Source: Enterobacteriaceae bacterium UBA7338 (GTDB lineage: Bacteria > Pseudomonadota > Gammaproteobacteria > Enterobacterales > Enterobacteriaceae). Taken from it: a stretch of DNA of 64,000 bases. Positions 43,547 through 51,664 of this stretch are shown here, one piece after another. Position numbers and translations under genes: made by a program. Under the pieces are notes generated by a model, which was not told the DNA's origin, did no database searches, and saw only the letters and a program-made list of their open reading frames with translations. Numbering within the stretch: position 1 is the stretch's first letter; each line of letters begins with the position of its first letter. The DNA is taken from the NCBI GenBank assembly GCA_002480085.1, contig DKPJ01000011.1, positions 62,001 to 126,000 on the forward strand, read 5' to 3'.

Positions 43547-44929
43547 ATGTCTGATGAAAAGAACGGTACCCTGCTTTATGGCCTTGAGCAGCGTATCCCG
43601 CCGCTTCCGGCTTTTTTTAGCGCGCTACAGCACGTGCTCGCCGGACTGGTGGGCATCATCACCCCGCCGCTGATTATCGGCGCGACCCTCGGACTGGGAG
43701 AGTGGATGCCCTACCTGATAAGCATGTCGCTGCTGGCGTCCGGTATTGGCACCTTTCTCCAGGCCAATCGCGTCTGGGGCGTTGGCGCAGGGATGATCTG
43801 CATGCAGGGCACTAGCTTTGCTTTTCTCGGCGTGGCAATTGCTGGCGGGATGTGGGTCAAAGGCCAGGGTGGCAGCGCCCAGGACGTCATGGCGATGCTG
43901 TTTGGCGTTAACTTCGTTGCCGCGCTGGTACCGGTGATTGTCAGCCGCTTTATTGAGCCGCTGAAAAAGATCTTTACGCCGGTGATCACCGGCAGCGTCA
44001 TCGCCCTGATAGGGATCAGCCTGATCAAGGTCAGCGTTATTAACTGGTGCGGCGGGGAAGGGGCGAAGGATTTCGCCAGCATGAACAACATCGCCCTTGG
44101 TGCGGGAACCCTGGGGATCATCGTTCTGCTGAGCTGTGCAAAAAACCGCTGGCTGCGGCTCTCCTCGGTGGTGATAGGGATCGCCGCAGGCTGCGTGGGG
44201 GCCGCAGTGAGTGGTAATTTTCACCTCAGCGGCATCGGCGAGACCTGGTTCCGCGTTCCGTCGCTGTTCCCGTTTGGCTTCCAGTTTAACAGCGCTATCT
44301 TTTTGCCCATCGCCTTAGTGTCGCTGGTCTGCATTCTCGAGGCGGTAGGGGATCTGACCGCTAACTGCCTGATCTCACGGCAGTCTATTGATGATGGCGC
44401 GTTCCGTTCCCGGCTGAAGGGCGGGATCCTTGCCGACGGCATCAGCTGCATGGTTGCCGCGATGCTCTGTGCTTTCCCTAACACCACTTTTGCGCAGAAC
44501 AACGGCGTGATCCAGATGACCGGCGTCGCTAGCCGCTACGTCGGGCGCTATATCGGCGTTATCCTGATCCTGCTGGGGCTGTTTCCACCCTTCGGTGAGA
44601 TCCTGCGCCAGATCCCAACCCCGGTGTTGGGCGGAGCGACGATGGTGATGTTTGGCTGCGTGGTGGCCGCGGGGATCCGCATTATTACCCAGACGCCGCT
44701 CACCCGCCGGGATATGCTGATTGTCGGCCTGGCGTTTGGTTTCGGGCTGGGCGTAGAGGCGGTACCGACGTTTCTCACCCATTTCCCACCGATTATCGGC
44801 AACCTGTTTGGCTCGGCAGCGACCAGCGGCGGACTGGTCGCCATTGTGTTGAACCTGATTATTCCGGAAGAGAAACTGACCGCTGCGGCGGCGGCAAGGA
44901 GCAGTGATGATCGCCCTCAAGCACTTTAA
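43547..44929 (+). CDS. hpxP: Purine (xanthine/uric acid type) permease HpxP
   Basis: A nucleobase:cation symporter-2 (NCS2) permease with about 14 membrane segments and 460 residues. The family motifs QHVLAGLVGIITPPLIIG (helix 1), ICMQGTSFAF and the carboxyl-rich helix 8 segment ILEAVGDLTANCLISRQ are present. It imports hypoxanthine, xanthine or urate. The ATG at 43547 gives MSDEKNGT; the ATG at 43541 is possible. It leads the hpxPQT operon and overlaps hpxQ by 23 bp. Confidence 0.9.
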   Translation: MSDEKNGTLLYGLEQRIPPLPAFFSALQHVLAGLVGIITPPLIIGATLGLGEWMPYLISMSLLASGIGTFLQANRVWGVGAGMICMQGTSFAFLGVAIAGGMWVKGQGGSAQDVMAMLFGVNFVAALVPVIVSRFIEPLKKIFTPVITGSVIALIGISLIKVSVINWCGGEGAKDFASMNNIALGAGTLGIIVLLSCAKNRWLRLSSVVIGIAAGCVGAAVSGNFHLSGIGETWFRVPSLFPFGFQFNSAIFLPIALVSLVCILEAVGDLTANCLISRQSIDDGAFRSRLKGGILADGISCMVAAMLCAFPNTTFAQNNGVIQMTGVASRYVGRYIGVILILLGLFPPFGEILRQIPTPVLGGATMVMFGCVVAAGIRIITQTPLTRRDMLIVGLAFGFGLGVEAVPTFLTHFPPIIGNLFGSAATSGGLVAIVLNLIIPEEKLTAAAAARSSDDRPQAL

Positions 44930-45407
44930 TCAGCTGGATAACGACGCGGCGGCAGCCCTGATAGCGCCATGTGTAGCGATCCCGACGTGGACGGCGGCGC
45001 TGGTGCAGGGGCGTCCCTATGCGGATCTCCCTGCGCTGCTGAGCGCAGCGCGGGAGGTCGCGCAGGCGTGGGGCGAGGCAGAGCTGGCGCAGGCGCTCAG
45101 CGCCCACCCCCGGATCGGCGAGAAGCCTGGCGGCCAGCAGGCCCATGCTGCGCTCTCACGCCAGGAGCAGGGGGCAGTTAACGCCAGCGACGCGCAACTT
45201 GCGCAGGCGTTAAGGGAGGGCAACGCCCGCTATGAAGCGCGTTTTGGTCGGGTATTCCTGATCCGAGCCAAAGGACGCAGCGGCGAGGAGATCCTTGCTG
45301 CCCTGGAGCAGCGCCTGCAAAACAGCGATGCGCAGGAGGTTGCTGAGTCGCTGGCGCAGCTGCGTGAAATTACCCTATTGAGACTGGAAGGAGCAATAAG
45401 CGAATGA
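44907..45407 (+). CDS. hpxQ: OHCU decarboxylase HpxQ
   Basis: It decarboxylates 2-oxo-4-hydroxy-4-carboxy-5-ureidoimidazoline to (S)-allantoin. The product has 166 residues. The catalytic His67 (LSAHPRIGEK) and Glu87 (SRQEQGA) are at the numbers known for the family. AAGGAG (44896-44901) supports the ATG at 44907 over the GTG at 44904. The start overlaps the end of hpxP, and its stop overlaps the hpxT ATG, so the three genes are translationally coupled. Confidence 0.94.
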   Translation: MIALKHFNQLDNDAAAALIAPCVAIPTWTAALVQGRPYADLPALLSAAREVAQAWGEAELAQALSAHPRIGEKPGGQQAHAALSRQEQGAVNASDAQLAQALREGNARYEARFGRVFLIRAKGRSGEEILAALEQRLQNSDAQEVAESLAQLREITLLRLEGAISE

Positions 45408-45730
45408 GTACCCTGAGCACCCATATTCTGGATATCTCTACCGGCACACCGGCGGCGGGCGTCACGGTTCGTTTGATTCGCGATGAAAAGGTCATCGCCA
45501 GCCAGATAACCGACGGCAACGGCCGCATCGGCGAGTTTACCCCGGCGGCGCTGGCCCCGGGCCGCTATCGGCTGGTGGCCGAGACGGGAGCGTGGTTTGC
45601 CGCAGGGGGGAGGGAGACTATTTTCCCCCATGCGCAGATCGATTTTGTGATAGCCGGGGCGGCAGAGGCGCATTTCCACCTGCCGTTTCTCATCGCCCCC
45701 GGCGGCTGGTCAACCTACCGGGGAAGCTGA
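45404..45730 (+). CDS. hpxT: 5-hydroxyisourate hydrolase HpxT
   Basis: A transthyretin-like protein of 108 residues that hydrolyses 5-hydroxyisourate to OHCU. The signature residues are His7 (STHILDISTG), Arg41, His92 (HFHLP) and the C-terminal YRGS with Ser108. It has no signal peptide, so it acts in the cytoplasm. Its ATG overlaps the hpxQ stop. It is the last gene of hpxPQT. Confidence 0.96.
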   Translation: MSTLSTHILDISTGTPAAGVTVRLIRDEKVIASQITDGNGRIGEFTPAALAPGRYRLVAETGAWFAAGGRETIFPHAQIDFVIAGAAEAHFHLPFLIAPGGWSTYRGS

Positions 45731-45804
45731 GTCCTGCTAATATCGATCTTCTTCGCATTGCGATACGAGCAGCATTGCACTCTGCTCCATTTTTACGCAT
45801 ACTT

Positions 45805-45829
45805 TTACACGTGTAATTTACCCGTGCAA
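45805..45829 (+). promoter_or_regulatory. Repeated operator-like palindromes upstream of ccdA
   Basis: TTACACGTGTAA (45805-45816), a perfect 12-bp palindrome, is followed at a 13-bp step by the related TTACCCGTGCAA (45818-45829), just before the ribosome site. CcdA-CcdB complexes repress their own operon at repeated sites in F. This arrangement fits such an operator. Confidence 0.5.
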
Positions 45830-45843
45830 TTAAAGGAGGCGGC

Positions 45844-46083
45844 GTGGCAGGTGCAAGCATGCGTCATAAAAAAACGGTGAGTGTTACTCTGGAACCTCTT
45901 TTGCTTCAGCAAGCCCGCGAAGCGGGGATTAACCTCTCAGCTTTACTCACCAAAGCCCTGGAGCAGGAAATCAGCGCTTCGGGAAGCGAGTGCTGGAAAA
46001 GAGAAAACAGAGCCAGCATACAGGAGCTCAATCGCATTACGGATGAGTATGGACTGCTATCGGATGACTACAGGACGTTCTAA
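45844..46083 (+). CDS. ccdA: CcdA-family antitoxin
   Basis: A 79-residue antitoxin: an N-terminal ribbon-helix-helix DNA-binding part (KKTVSVTLEPLLLQQAREAGINLSALLTKALEQEI) and a C-terminal CcdB-binding tail (WKRENRASIQELNRITDEYGLLSDDYRTF) that matches the F CcdA pattern WKAENQ...F. The start is a GTG with AGGAGG four bases upstream; the ATG at 45859 is too far from that site. It is followed two bases later by ccdB. Confidence 0.88.
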   Translation: MAGASMRHKKTVSVTLEPLLLQQAREAGINLSALLTKALEQEISASGSECWKRENRASIQELNRITDEYGLLSDDYRTF

Positions 46084-46085
46084 TC

Positions 46086-46394
46086 ATGCAATATGTTGTT
46101 TACCATAATAACGGTAATAGCAAAGCGTATCCCTATTTGCTCGATGTTCAGAGCGATATTATTGATGAGCTTCATACCCGACTGGTCATTCCGCTCTACC
46201 CAGCGAGTAGAATTACCCATCCCCCGGTCAAACGCCTCACACCTGTGTTGACCGTAGAAGGGGATGATTATCTTATTATGACTCACGAAATGGCTAGTGT
46301 CCGACTGTCCCAGCTTGGCGCGGACGTTATGGATGCACGGCCCTTTCGCCAAACCATCAAAAACGCGCTGGATTTTATCTTTGATGGTTTTTAA
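46086..46394 (+). CDS. ccdB: CcdB-family gyrase-targeting toxin
   Basis: A 102-residue CcdB homologue. The conserved start (MQYVVYHN), DVQSDIIDELHTRLVIPLYPA and the VMDARPFRQTIKNALDFIF segment are present. The last three residues of F CcdB, Trp-Gly-Ile, needed for gyrase poisoning there, are Asp-Gly-Phe here. Other chromosomal CcdB proteins also vary at this tail, so loss of toxicity cannot be concluded. It is a chromosomal copy placed between hpxT and guaD. Confidence 0.87.
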   Translation: MQYVVYHNNGNSKAYPYLLDVQSDIIDELHTRLVIPLYPASRITHPPVKRLTPVLTVEGDDYLIMTHEMASVRLSQLGADVMDARPFRQTIKNALDFIFDGF

Positions 46395-46419
46395 GTTTTG
46401 TCCATAAAGGGAAGTACGA

Positions 46420-47742
46420 TTAATACTCGGAAGCTGAGGCCTGCCAAACCCGCTCTCCATTGACCCAGGTCTCGCGAATATTGCGCTCGTCCCCCAGCGT
46501 CATCAGCACAAACAACTGCTCGTAGATATCCTTGCAGCGGCTGATTCGCAGCTGCTGAAGCGGCGTTATCGCCGGGTCAATCACCACAAAGTCAGCCTCC
46601 TTGCCCGGCTGAAAGTTGCCTATTTTCTCGTCCAGACGCAGGGCGTGCGCCCCGCCGAGGGTGGCGTGGTAGAAGGCTTCGCTGGCGCGCAGACGATAGC
46701 TTTGCAGCTGGCCCACCTTGTAGGCCTCTCCCAGCGTGCGCAGCATGCTGAAGGTCGTGCCCGCGCCGACGTCGGTTCCGATGCCCATCCGCACCCGGTT
46801 TTGCCAGCAGGCGGGCAGGCGAAACAAGCCGCTGCCGAGGAACAGGTTGGAGGTGGGGCAGAAGGCCACCGCTGAACCGGTCTCATGCAGGCACTGCCAC
46901 TCCCGATCCTCCAGATGAATACCGTGAGCAAAGAGGCTACGCTCGCCGGTCAGCCCGTAGTGATGATAGACATCCAGATAGCGCTCGTGCTCCGGCCAGA
47001 GATCCTTCACCCACGCTACCTCGTTCGGGTTTTCACTCAGGTGGGTCTGGAGCCAGGTGTCCGGAAACTCCTGGCGCAGCTGGCGTACCGCCGACAGCAG
47101 TTCCGGCGTTGAGGTAGGGGCGAAGCGCGGCGTAATGGCATAGCCGAGCCGCCCCTGCTGGTGCCAGCGCTGGATCAGCTCCCGGGTCTGTAAATAGCTC
47201 TCTTCGGCGGTTTCGGTCAGATAGTCAGGCGTATGGCGATCCATCATCACCTTGCCAGCGATCAGCCGCATATTGAGGCGCAGCGCCTCGCTAAACAGGG
47301 CGTTGACCGACTCGGGATGCAGGGTACAGAACACCAGCGCGGTGGTGGTGCCGTGGCTCAGGAGCTGACCGAGGAAAAATTCCGCGATCTCTTTGGCATA
47401 GGCCTCGTCCGAGAACTGGCTTTCGACCGGAAAGGTATAGGTCGTCAGCCACTCCAGCAGCTGCTCGCCGAAAGCGCCAATCATCTCGGTCTGCGGATAG
47501 TGCACGTGAGCGTCGATAAAGCCGGGCAGCAGCAGCTTGCCGCTCAGGTCGGTGTAGCCTTGCTGCGGATCGAGATACTGCTCGCCCTCCTGCCACGGCA
47601 GCAGCGCCTGAATATGCCCCTCGGCAATAAACAGTACCCCGTCAGGAAGATAGCGCGCGTGGCGGGCAATGTCGTCGGGGCTATCTGCCACCTGGGCAAT
47701 ATCAAAAAACGCGCCGCGAATCGCCGTATCGTAAGCCATCAT
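46420..47742 (-). CDS. guaD: Guanine deaminase
   Basis: GuaD deaminates guanine to xanthine, feeding the Hpx pathway. The 440-residue amidohydrolase has the zinc ligands His79 and His81 (DAHVHYPQ), His in LQTHLSE, His in FAHGIHLED and Asp in GIGTDVGAGT. The length and sequence follow E. coli GuaD (439). It lies 18 bp downstream of hpxC on the same strand and is probably co-transcribed. In K. pneumoniae guaD is nitrogen-controlled through NtrC. Confidence 0.95.
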   Translation of the reverse strand: MMAYDTAIRGAFFDIAQVADSPDDIARHARYLPDGVLFIAEGHIQALLPWQEGEQYLDPQQGYTDLSGKLLLPGFIDAHVHYPQTEMIGAFGEQLLEWLTTYTFPVESQFSDEAYAKEIAEFFLGQLLSHGTTTALVFCTLHPESVNALFSEALRLNMRLIAGKVMMDRHTPDYLTETAEESYLQTRELIQRWHQQGRLGYAITPRFAPTSTPELLSAVRQLRQEFPDTWLQTHLSENPNEVAWVKDLWPEHERYLDVYHHYGLTGERSLFAHGIHLEDREWQCLHETGSAVAFCPTSNLFLGSGLFRLPACWQNRVRMGIGTDVGAGTTFSMLRTLGEAYKVGQLQSYRLRASEAFYHATLGGAHALRLDEKIGNFQPGKEADFVVIDPAITPLQQLRISRCKDIYEQLFVLMTLGDERNIRETWVNGERVWQASASEY

Positions 47743-47760
47743 AAGCTCTGCCTTCTCTTT

Positions 47761-49239
47761 TTATTGTTGCGGTAATTTATGAGCAAATGCCACGGCCACT
47801 TCGTCACGGGCGAGCCAGCGGTAGGCCACCGCACCCAGGAAGACGCCGATAAACCAGCTAAAGTTAGCGACCTCATGCAGCGCCGGGATAAAGCTGATCA
47901 CCAGACCGATCGCCACCGACGGCACCAGCGCGGCGATGGCTTTTGGGTTAAAGCCGTTGCGGTACCAGTATTTGCCCTTCGGCGTATCGTCAAAGAGATC
48001 GTCAACCGAGACCTGCCCACGCTTGATGAGGTAGAAGTCAGCGATCAGAATGCCAAACAGCGGGCCAATAAAGGCACCCAGCACGTCCAGGGTGTAGTGG
48101 ATCAGCTCCGGCGAGTTAAACAGGTTCCACGGCGTGAGCAGAATCGAGCCGACGGCGGCGATCATCCCGCCGGTGCGGAAGCTGATCTTCTGCGGCGAGC
48201 AGTTAGAGAAGTCAAAAGCTGGCGAGACAAAGTTAGCCACGATGTTGATGCCGATAGTGGCAGTGATCATGGTCAGCAGGCCGATGGCGACCGCCAGATC
48301 GTTGCCGACACGGCTCACGGTCTCAATCGGGTCAGTGATCATGCGGCCAAACAGCGACTGGGTTCCGGAGACGATCACTACCGTCACCACGGAAAAGAGC
48401 AGGAAGTTAAACGGCAGGCCCCAGCGGTTGCCGCGGCGGATCTCACCCATGCTCTTGCCGTAGCGCGAGAAATCACCAAAGTTGAGCAGCGGCCCGGAGA
48501 AGTAGGAGACCACCAGCGCGGTGGCGGTGATCATCTGCCAGGTCTGCTCTCCGGCGGTCAGGGATTTACTGGCGAGGGTAAAGGAGATCCCATCGAAGCC
48601 GGTCTTGTATACAATCCAGCCCGCCAGCGCCAGCATCACTACATAAACCGCTGGCCCGGCGATATCGATAAAGCGCTTGATGGCGCTCATGCCGTGCCAG
48701 AAAACCATCGCTTGTAATACCCACATAATGGCAAAGCAGATCCAGCCAAGATGCGATAACCCGAGGAACGAGCCTGTGGTAAGGGCAGAGAGCGACGGCC
48801 AGAACTTCAGTGCCACCAGCATCAGCGCGTTAGCCGCCAGGTAGGTCTGTATACCGTACCAGGCAAAGGCGATCAGGCCGCGGATCACTGCCGGAATGTT
48901 TGCCCCAAAGACGCCAAACGCCTGGCGACAGATCACCGCATAGGGCACGCCCGCCATCTGGCTGGGCTTCGCCACCAGGTTGGCGCACAGCTGCACAATG
49001 CAGATCCCCACCAGCAGGCAGAGCAGTACCTGCCAGCTCGCCAGCCCGAGAGTAAAGAAGCTCGCGGCCACCACATAGCCCCCCATGCTATGCACGTCCG
49101 ACATCCAGAAAGAGAAGATGTTGTACCAGCTCCAGTTCTGGTCCCGCGTCGGGGCCAGATCCTCGTTGCAAAGCCGTGGGCTGTAGCCCGCGGTGGAGTC
49201 AGCGGCCTTAATCGATTGCACGTTTTGTCTATTTGGCAT
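47761..49239 (-). CDS. hpxC: NCS1-family allantoin permease HpxC
   Basis: A 492-residue nucleobase:cation symporter-1 protein with about 12 membrane segments. The family start NEDLAPTRDQNWSWYNIFSFWMSDVHSMGGY and the motif SYFSGPLLNFGDFSRYGKS are visible. It resembles E. coli AllP (YbbW, allantoin) and PucI. The ATG at 49239 has AGGAG eight bases upstream; the longer frame from 49278 was rejected. Context with hpxA and hpxB supports allantoin as substrate; a purine is possible. Confidence 0.87.
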   Translation of the reverse strand: MPNRQNVQSIKAADSTAGYSPRLCNEDLAPTRDQNWSWYNIFSFWMSDVHSMGGYVVAASFFTLGLASWQVLLCLLVGICIVQLCANLVAKPSQMAGVPYAVICRQAFGVFGANIPAVIRGLIAFAWYGIQTYLAANALMLVALKFWPSLSALTTGSFLGLSHLGWICFAIMWVLQAMVFWHGMSAIKRFIDIAGPAVYVVMLALAGWIVYKTGFDGISFTLASKSLTAGEQTWQMITATALVVSYFSGPLLNFGDFSRYGKSMGEIRRGNRWGLPFNFLLFSVVTVVIVSGTQSLFGRMITDPIETVSRVGNDLAVAIGLLTMITATIGINIVANFVSPAFDFSNCSPQKISFRTGGMIAAVGSILLTPWNLFNSPELIHYTLDVLGAFIGPLFGILIADFYLIKRGQVSVDDLFDDTPKGKYWYRNGFNPKAIAALVPSVAIGLVISFIPALHEVANFSWFIGVFLGAVAYRWLARDEVAVAFAHKLPQQ

Positions 49240-49290
49240 GAAACCTGCTCCTGTGAATAAAAGCGTTTTGAGTTGCACTGACGAGGGTGT

Positions 49291-49306
49291 TGCAGGATTT
49301 AGGCCA
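49291..49306 (-). promoter_or_regulatory. Possible sigma-54 promoter of hpxC-guaD
   Basis: On the minus strand TGGCCTAAATCCTGCA has correctly spaced GG and GC and intact TGGC and TGCA blocks. It is 52 bp upstream of the hpxC ATG. No clear NtrC site was found in the 229-bp divergent region. Confidence 0.5.
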
Positions 49307-49413
49307 GAATGCCGGAGAAGGCGCTGGTGGGGGGGTTAGCGTGAACCGGACCGACTCCGCAAGGTGCTGCAACGACTCGCCGCTGTGCAAATGGCCATCC
49401 TGACGCCCAAACG

Positions 49414-49429
49414 TGGTGCACAGGATGCC
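49414..49429 (+). promoter_or_regulatory. Weak sigma-54-like element upstream of hpxA
   Basis: TGGTGCACAGGATGCC has the GG-N10-GC spacing but poor matches elsewhere. It lies 40 bp upstream of hpxA. The reported K. pneumoniae hpxSAB promoter is NAC/HpxS-controlled, so this may be chance. Confidence 0.25.
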
Positions 49430-49468
49430 TGATTTTGCCCGGCTGTTTGCCGGTTATAAGGAGTTGTA

Positions 49469-50212
49469 ATGTCGGCTATGCGTATCCAGGTCATTAACCC
49501 CAACACCAGCCAGGCAATGACCGAGACCATTGGTGCCGCCGCCCGGGCGGTGGCCGCGCCAGGTACCGAGATAGTGGCGGTATGTCCCAGCGCCGGGGTG
49601 CCCTCCATCGAAGGCCATTTTGATGAGGCCATTGCCGCCGTTGGCGTGCTGGAGCAGATCAAAGCCGGTCGCCAGCAGGGGGTGGATGGACATGTGATCG
49701 CCTGCTTTGGCGATCCGGGGCTGCTGGCGGCCCGCGAGCTAGCCCAGGGGCCAGTGATTGGTATTGCCGAGGCGGCGATGCATATGGCAACCCTCGTTGC
49801 CACCCGCTTCTCTATTGTCACCACGCTGCCGCGGACGCTGATAATCGCCCGCCACCTGCTGCACCAGTACGGTTTCCACAACCACTGCGCCGCATTGCAC
49901 GCCATCGATCTGCCGGTGCTGGCACTGGAAGACGGCAGCGGGCAGGCGCAGGAGCGGGTGCGCGAGGGCTGCATCCGGGCGCTGAAAGAGGATGGCTGCG
50001 GCGCGATTGTGCTGGGCTGCGGCGGGATGGCGACGCTGGCTCAGGAGCTGACCCGCGAGCTGCACGTACCGGTGATCGATGGGGTCAGCGCAGCGGTGAA
50101 GATGGTGGAGTCGCTGGTGGCGCTGGGCCTCTCCACCAGCAAGCAGGGGGATCTCGCCTTTCCGGAGGCCAAGGCCCTGAGCGGCAAATTTCAGGCACTG
50201 AATCCATTTTAA
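49469..50212 (+). CDS. hpxA: Allantoin racemase HpxA
   Basis: An Asp/Glu/hydantoin-racemase-family protein of 247 residues that interconverts (R)- and (S)-allantoin. The two catalytic cysteines are Cys79 (IACFGDPGL) and Cys184 (VLGCGGMA), the numbers reported for K. pneumoniae HpxA when translation starts at 49469. AAGGAG five bases upstream supports that start. hpxB follows after 15 bp. In K. pneumoniae a GntR regulator, hpxS, precedes hpxA; it is absent here. Confidence 0.93.
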   Translation: MSAMRIQVINPNTSQAMTETIGAAARAVAAPGTEIVAVCPSAGVPSIEGHFDEAIAAVGVLEQIKAGRQQGVDGHVIACFGDPGLLAARELAQGPVIGIAEAAMHMATLVATRFSIVTTLPRTLIIARHLLHQYGFHNHCAALHAIDLPVLALEDGSGQAQERVREGCIRALKEDGCGAIVLGCGGMATLAQELTRELHVPVIDGVSAAVKMVESLVALGLSTSKQGDLAFPEAKALSGKFQALNPF

Positions 50213-50227
50213 TGTGAGGGACCAATA

Positions 50228-51160
50228 ATGGCATTTTTAGACGATGACTACCCCCGCGACCTGCGCGGATACGCCGGAAAGCCGCCCCATGCGCAGTGGC
50301 CGCAGCGGGCGCGGATTGCCGTCCAGTTCGTGCTGAACTACGAGGAGGGGGCAGAGAATCACGTTCTGCACGGCGACGCCGGATCCGAGCAGTTTCTCTC
50401 TGACATTATCGGTGCTGCTAGCTATCCGGACCGGCATATGTCGATGGACTCGCTCTATGAGTACGGCAGCCGCGCCGGATTCTGGCGCATCCATAACGAG
50501 TTCAGCAGGCGGGGCCTGCCGCTCACCGTATTTGGCGTGGCGATGGCGCTGGCCCGTCACCCGGACATTGTTGCGGCGATCAAGGCGGCGAACTATGACG
50601 TTGTCAGCCATGGCTGGCGCTGGATCCACTACCAGAGTATGGATATTAACCAGGAGCGCGAGCATCTGCACAACGCGGTGCAGGTGTTGACCGATCTGTT
50701 CGGTAAAGCGCCTACCGGCTGGTATACCGGACGTGACAGCCCCAACACTCGCCAGCTGGTGGCCGAGCATGGCGGCTTTGACTACGACAGCGACTACTAC
50801 GGTGACGACCTGCCTTTCTGGACCGAAGTACCGTGCAGCGACGGTTCCCGCAGGCCGCACCTGATTATTCCCTATACCCTCGATGCCAACGATATGCGCT
50901 TTGCCACCGCTCAGGGGTTTAACACCGCCGAGCAGTTTTATACCTATCTGAAAGACAGTTTTGATGTGCTGTACGAGGAGGGGGAGAGCGCGCCGAAGAT
51001 GATGTCCATCGGTATGCACTGCCGTCTGCTGGGCCGCCCGGGCCGCTTCCGCGCCCTGCAGCGCTTCCTGGACTATATCCAGCAGCATGACCGCGTCTGG
51101 GTCTGCACCCGTCAGCAGATCGCCGACCATTGGCGGGCGGTACATCCGTTCGAGCGCTAA
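50228..51160 (+). CDS. hpxB: Allantoinase HpxB (PuuE/polysaccharide-deacetylase type)
   Basis: A metal-independent allantoinase of the NodB-like deacetylase fold that hydrolyses (S)-allantoin to allantoate. The 310-residue product carries the PuuE-type features LNYEEGAENHVLHGD, DVVSHGWRWIHYQ, GWYTGRDSPNTRQLVAEHGG and SIGMHCRLLGRPGR. It is unrelated to the amidohydrolase AllB of E. coli. It forms an operon with hpxA and ends at a REP pair. Confidence 0.93.
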   Translation: MAFLDDDYPRDLRGYAGKPPHAQWPQRARIAVQFVLNYEEGAENHVLHGDAGSEQFLSDIIGAASYPDRHMSMDSLYEYGSRAGFWRIHNEFSRRGLPLTVFGVAMALARHPDIVAAIKAANYDVVSHGWRWIHYQSMDINQEREHLHNAVQVLTDLFGKAPTGWYTGRDSPNTRQLVAEHGGFDYDSDYYGDDLPFWTEVPCSDGSRRPHLIIPYTLDANDMRFATAQGFNTAEQFYTYLKDSFDVLYEEGESAPKMMSIGMHCRLLGRPGRFRALQRFLDYIQQHDRVWVCTRQQIADHWRAVHPFER

Positions 51161-51170
51161 TACATCATCG

Positions 51171-51251
51171 TCCGGTGGCGCTTCGCTTACCGGGCCTACA
51201 AACCACATCGTGCCCACTGTAGGCCGGGTCAGGCGAAGCCGCCACCCGGCG
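51171..51251. repeat. Pair of inverted REP elements (BIME-like)
   Basis: CCGGTGGCGCTTCGCTTACC followed by GGGCCTACA (51172-51200), and TGTAGGCCGGGTCAGGCGAA followed by GCCGCCACCCGGCG (51219-51251), are head-to-head REP units between the convergent hpxB and hpxZ. They resemble the single copy at 22867-22900. Confidence 0.8.
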
Positions 51252-51277
51252 TTACAGAGCCAACAGGCTATGCCCGG

Positions 51278-51664
51278 TCAGCTCATCACGCTCACCTGCG
51301 CGGCAACGATGCGCCAGCCGTAGGGGAAGCGCACCCAGGTCTGCTGCTGACGGCCAATACGGTCGCTACCTGTGCGGGTGAACTCGGTGCTGCACACCGC
51401 GTAGTCCTCACCAAAGGTGGTAATAACCGTGTTGCGCAATTCACGCTGTAGCCCCGCGGCAGAGCGGGCCGCCCGGAAGGCGCGGATCTCTTCAATACCG
51501 TAGAGGTTCTCCCCGGCGCCCAGCCGCACGGTGCGGGCGTCGTGCCAGAACAGCTCGTCCAGCACCGCAACCTCATTACTTACCAGCGCCTCTTCGTACC
51601 GGTAGAAGGCAGCGGTGACCTCGGCGAGCACCAGCGGGCGGTTTATATTATCCAGATGTATCAT
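51278..51664 (-). CDS. hpxZ: HpxZ, DUF3225/AtzH-like small protein
   Basis: A 128-residue cystatin/NTF2-like-fold protein of the DUF3225 family. AtzH, a homologue from cyanuric acid degradation, is reported to act on a dicarboxyurea-type intermediate, so a role in urea-derivative breakdown is plausible but inferred. The start AEVTAAFYRYEEALVSNEVAVLDELFWHDARTVRLGAGENLYG is characteristic. Its ATG overlaps the hpxY stop. It is the last gene of hpxWXYZ. Confidence 0.85.
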   Translation of the reverse strand: MIHLDNINRPLVLAEVTAAFYRYEEALVSNEVAVLDELFWHDARTVRLGAGENLYGIEEIRAFRAARSAAGLQRELRNTVITTFGEDYAVCSTEFTRTGSDRIGRQQQTWVRFPYGWRIVAAQVSVMS

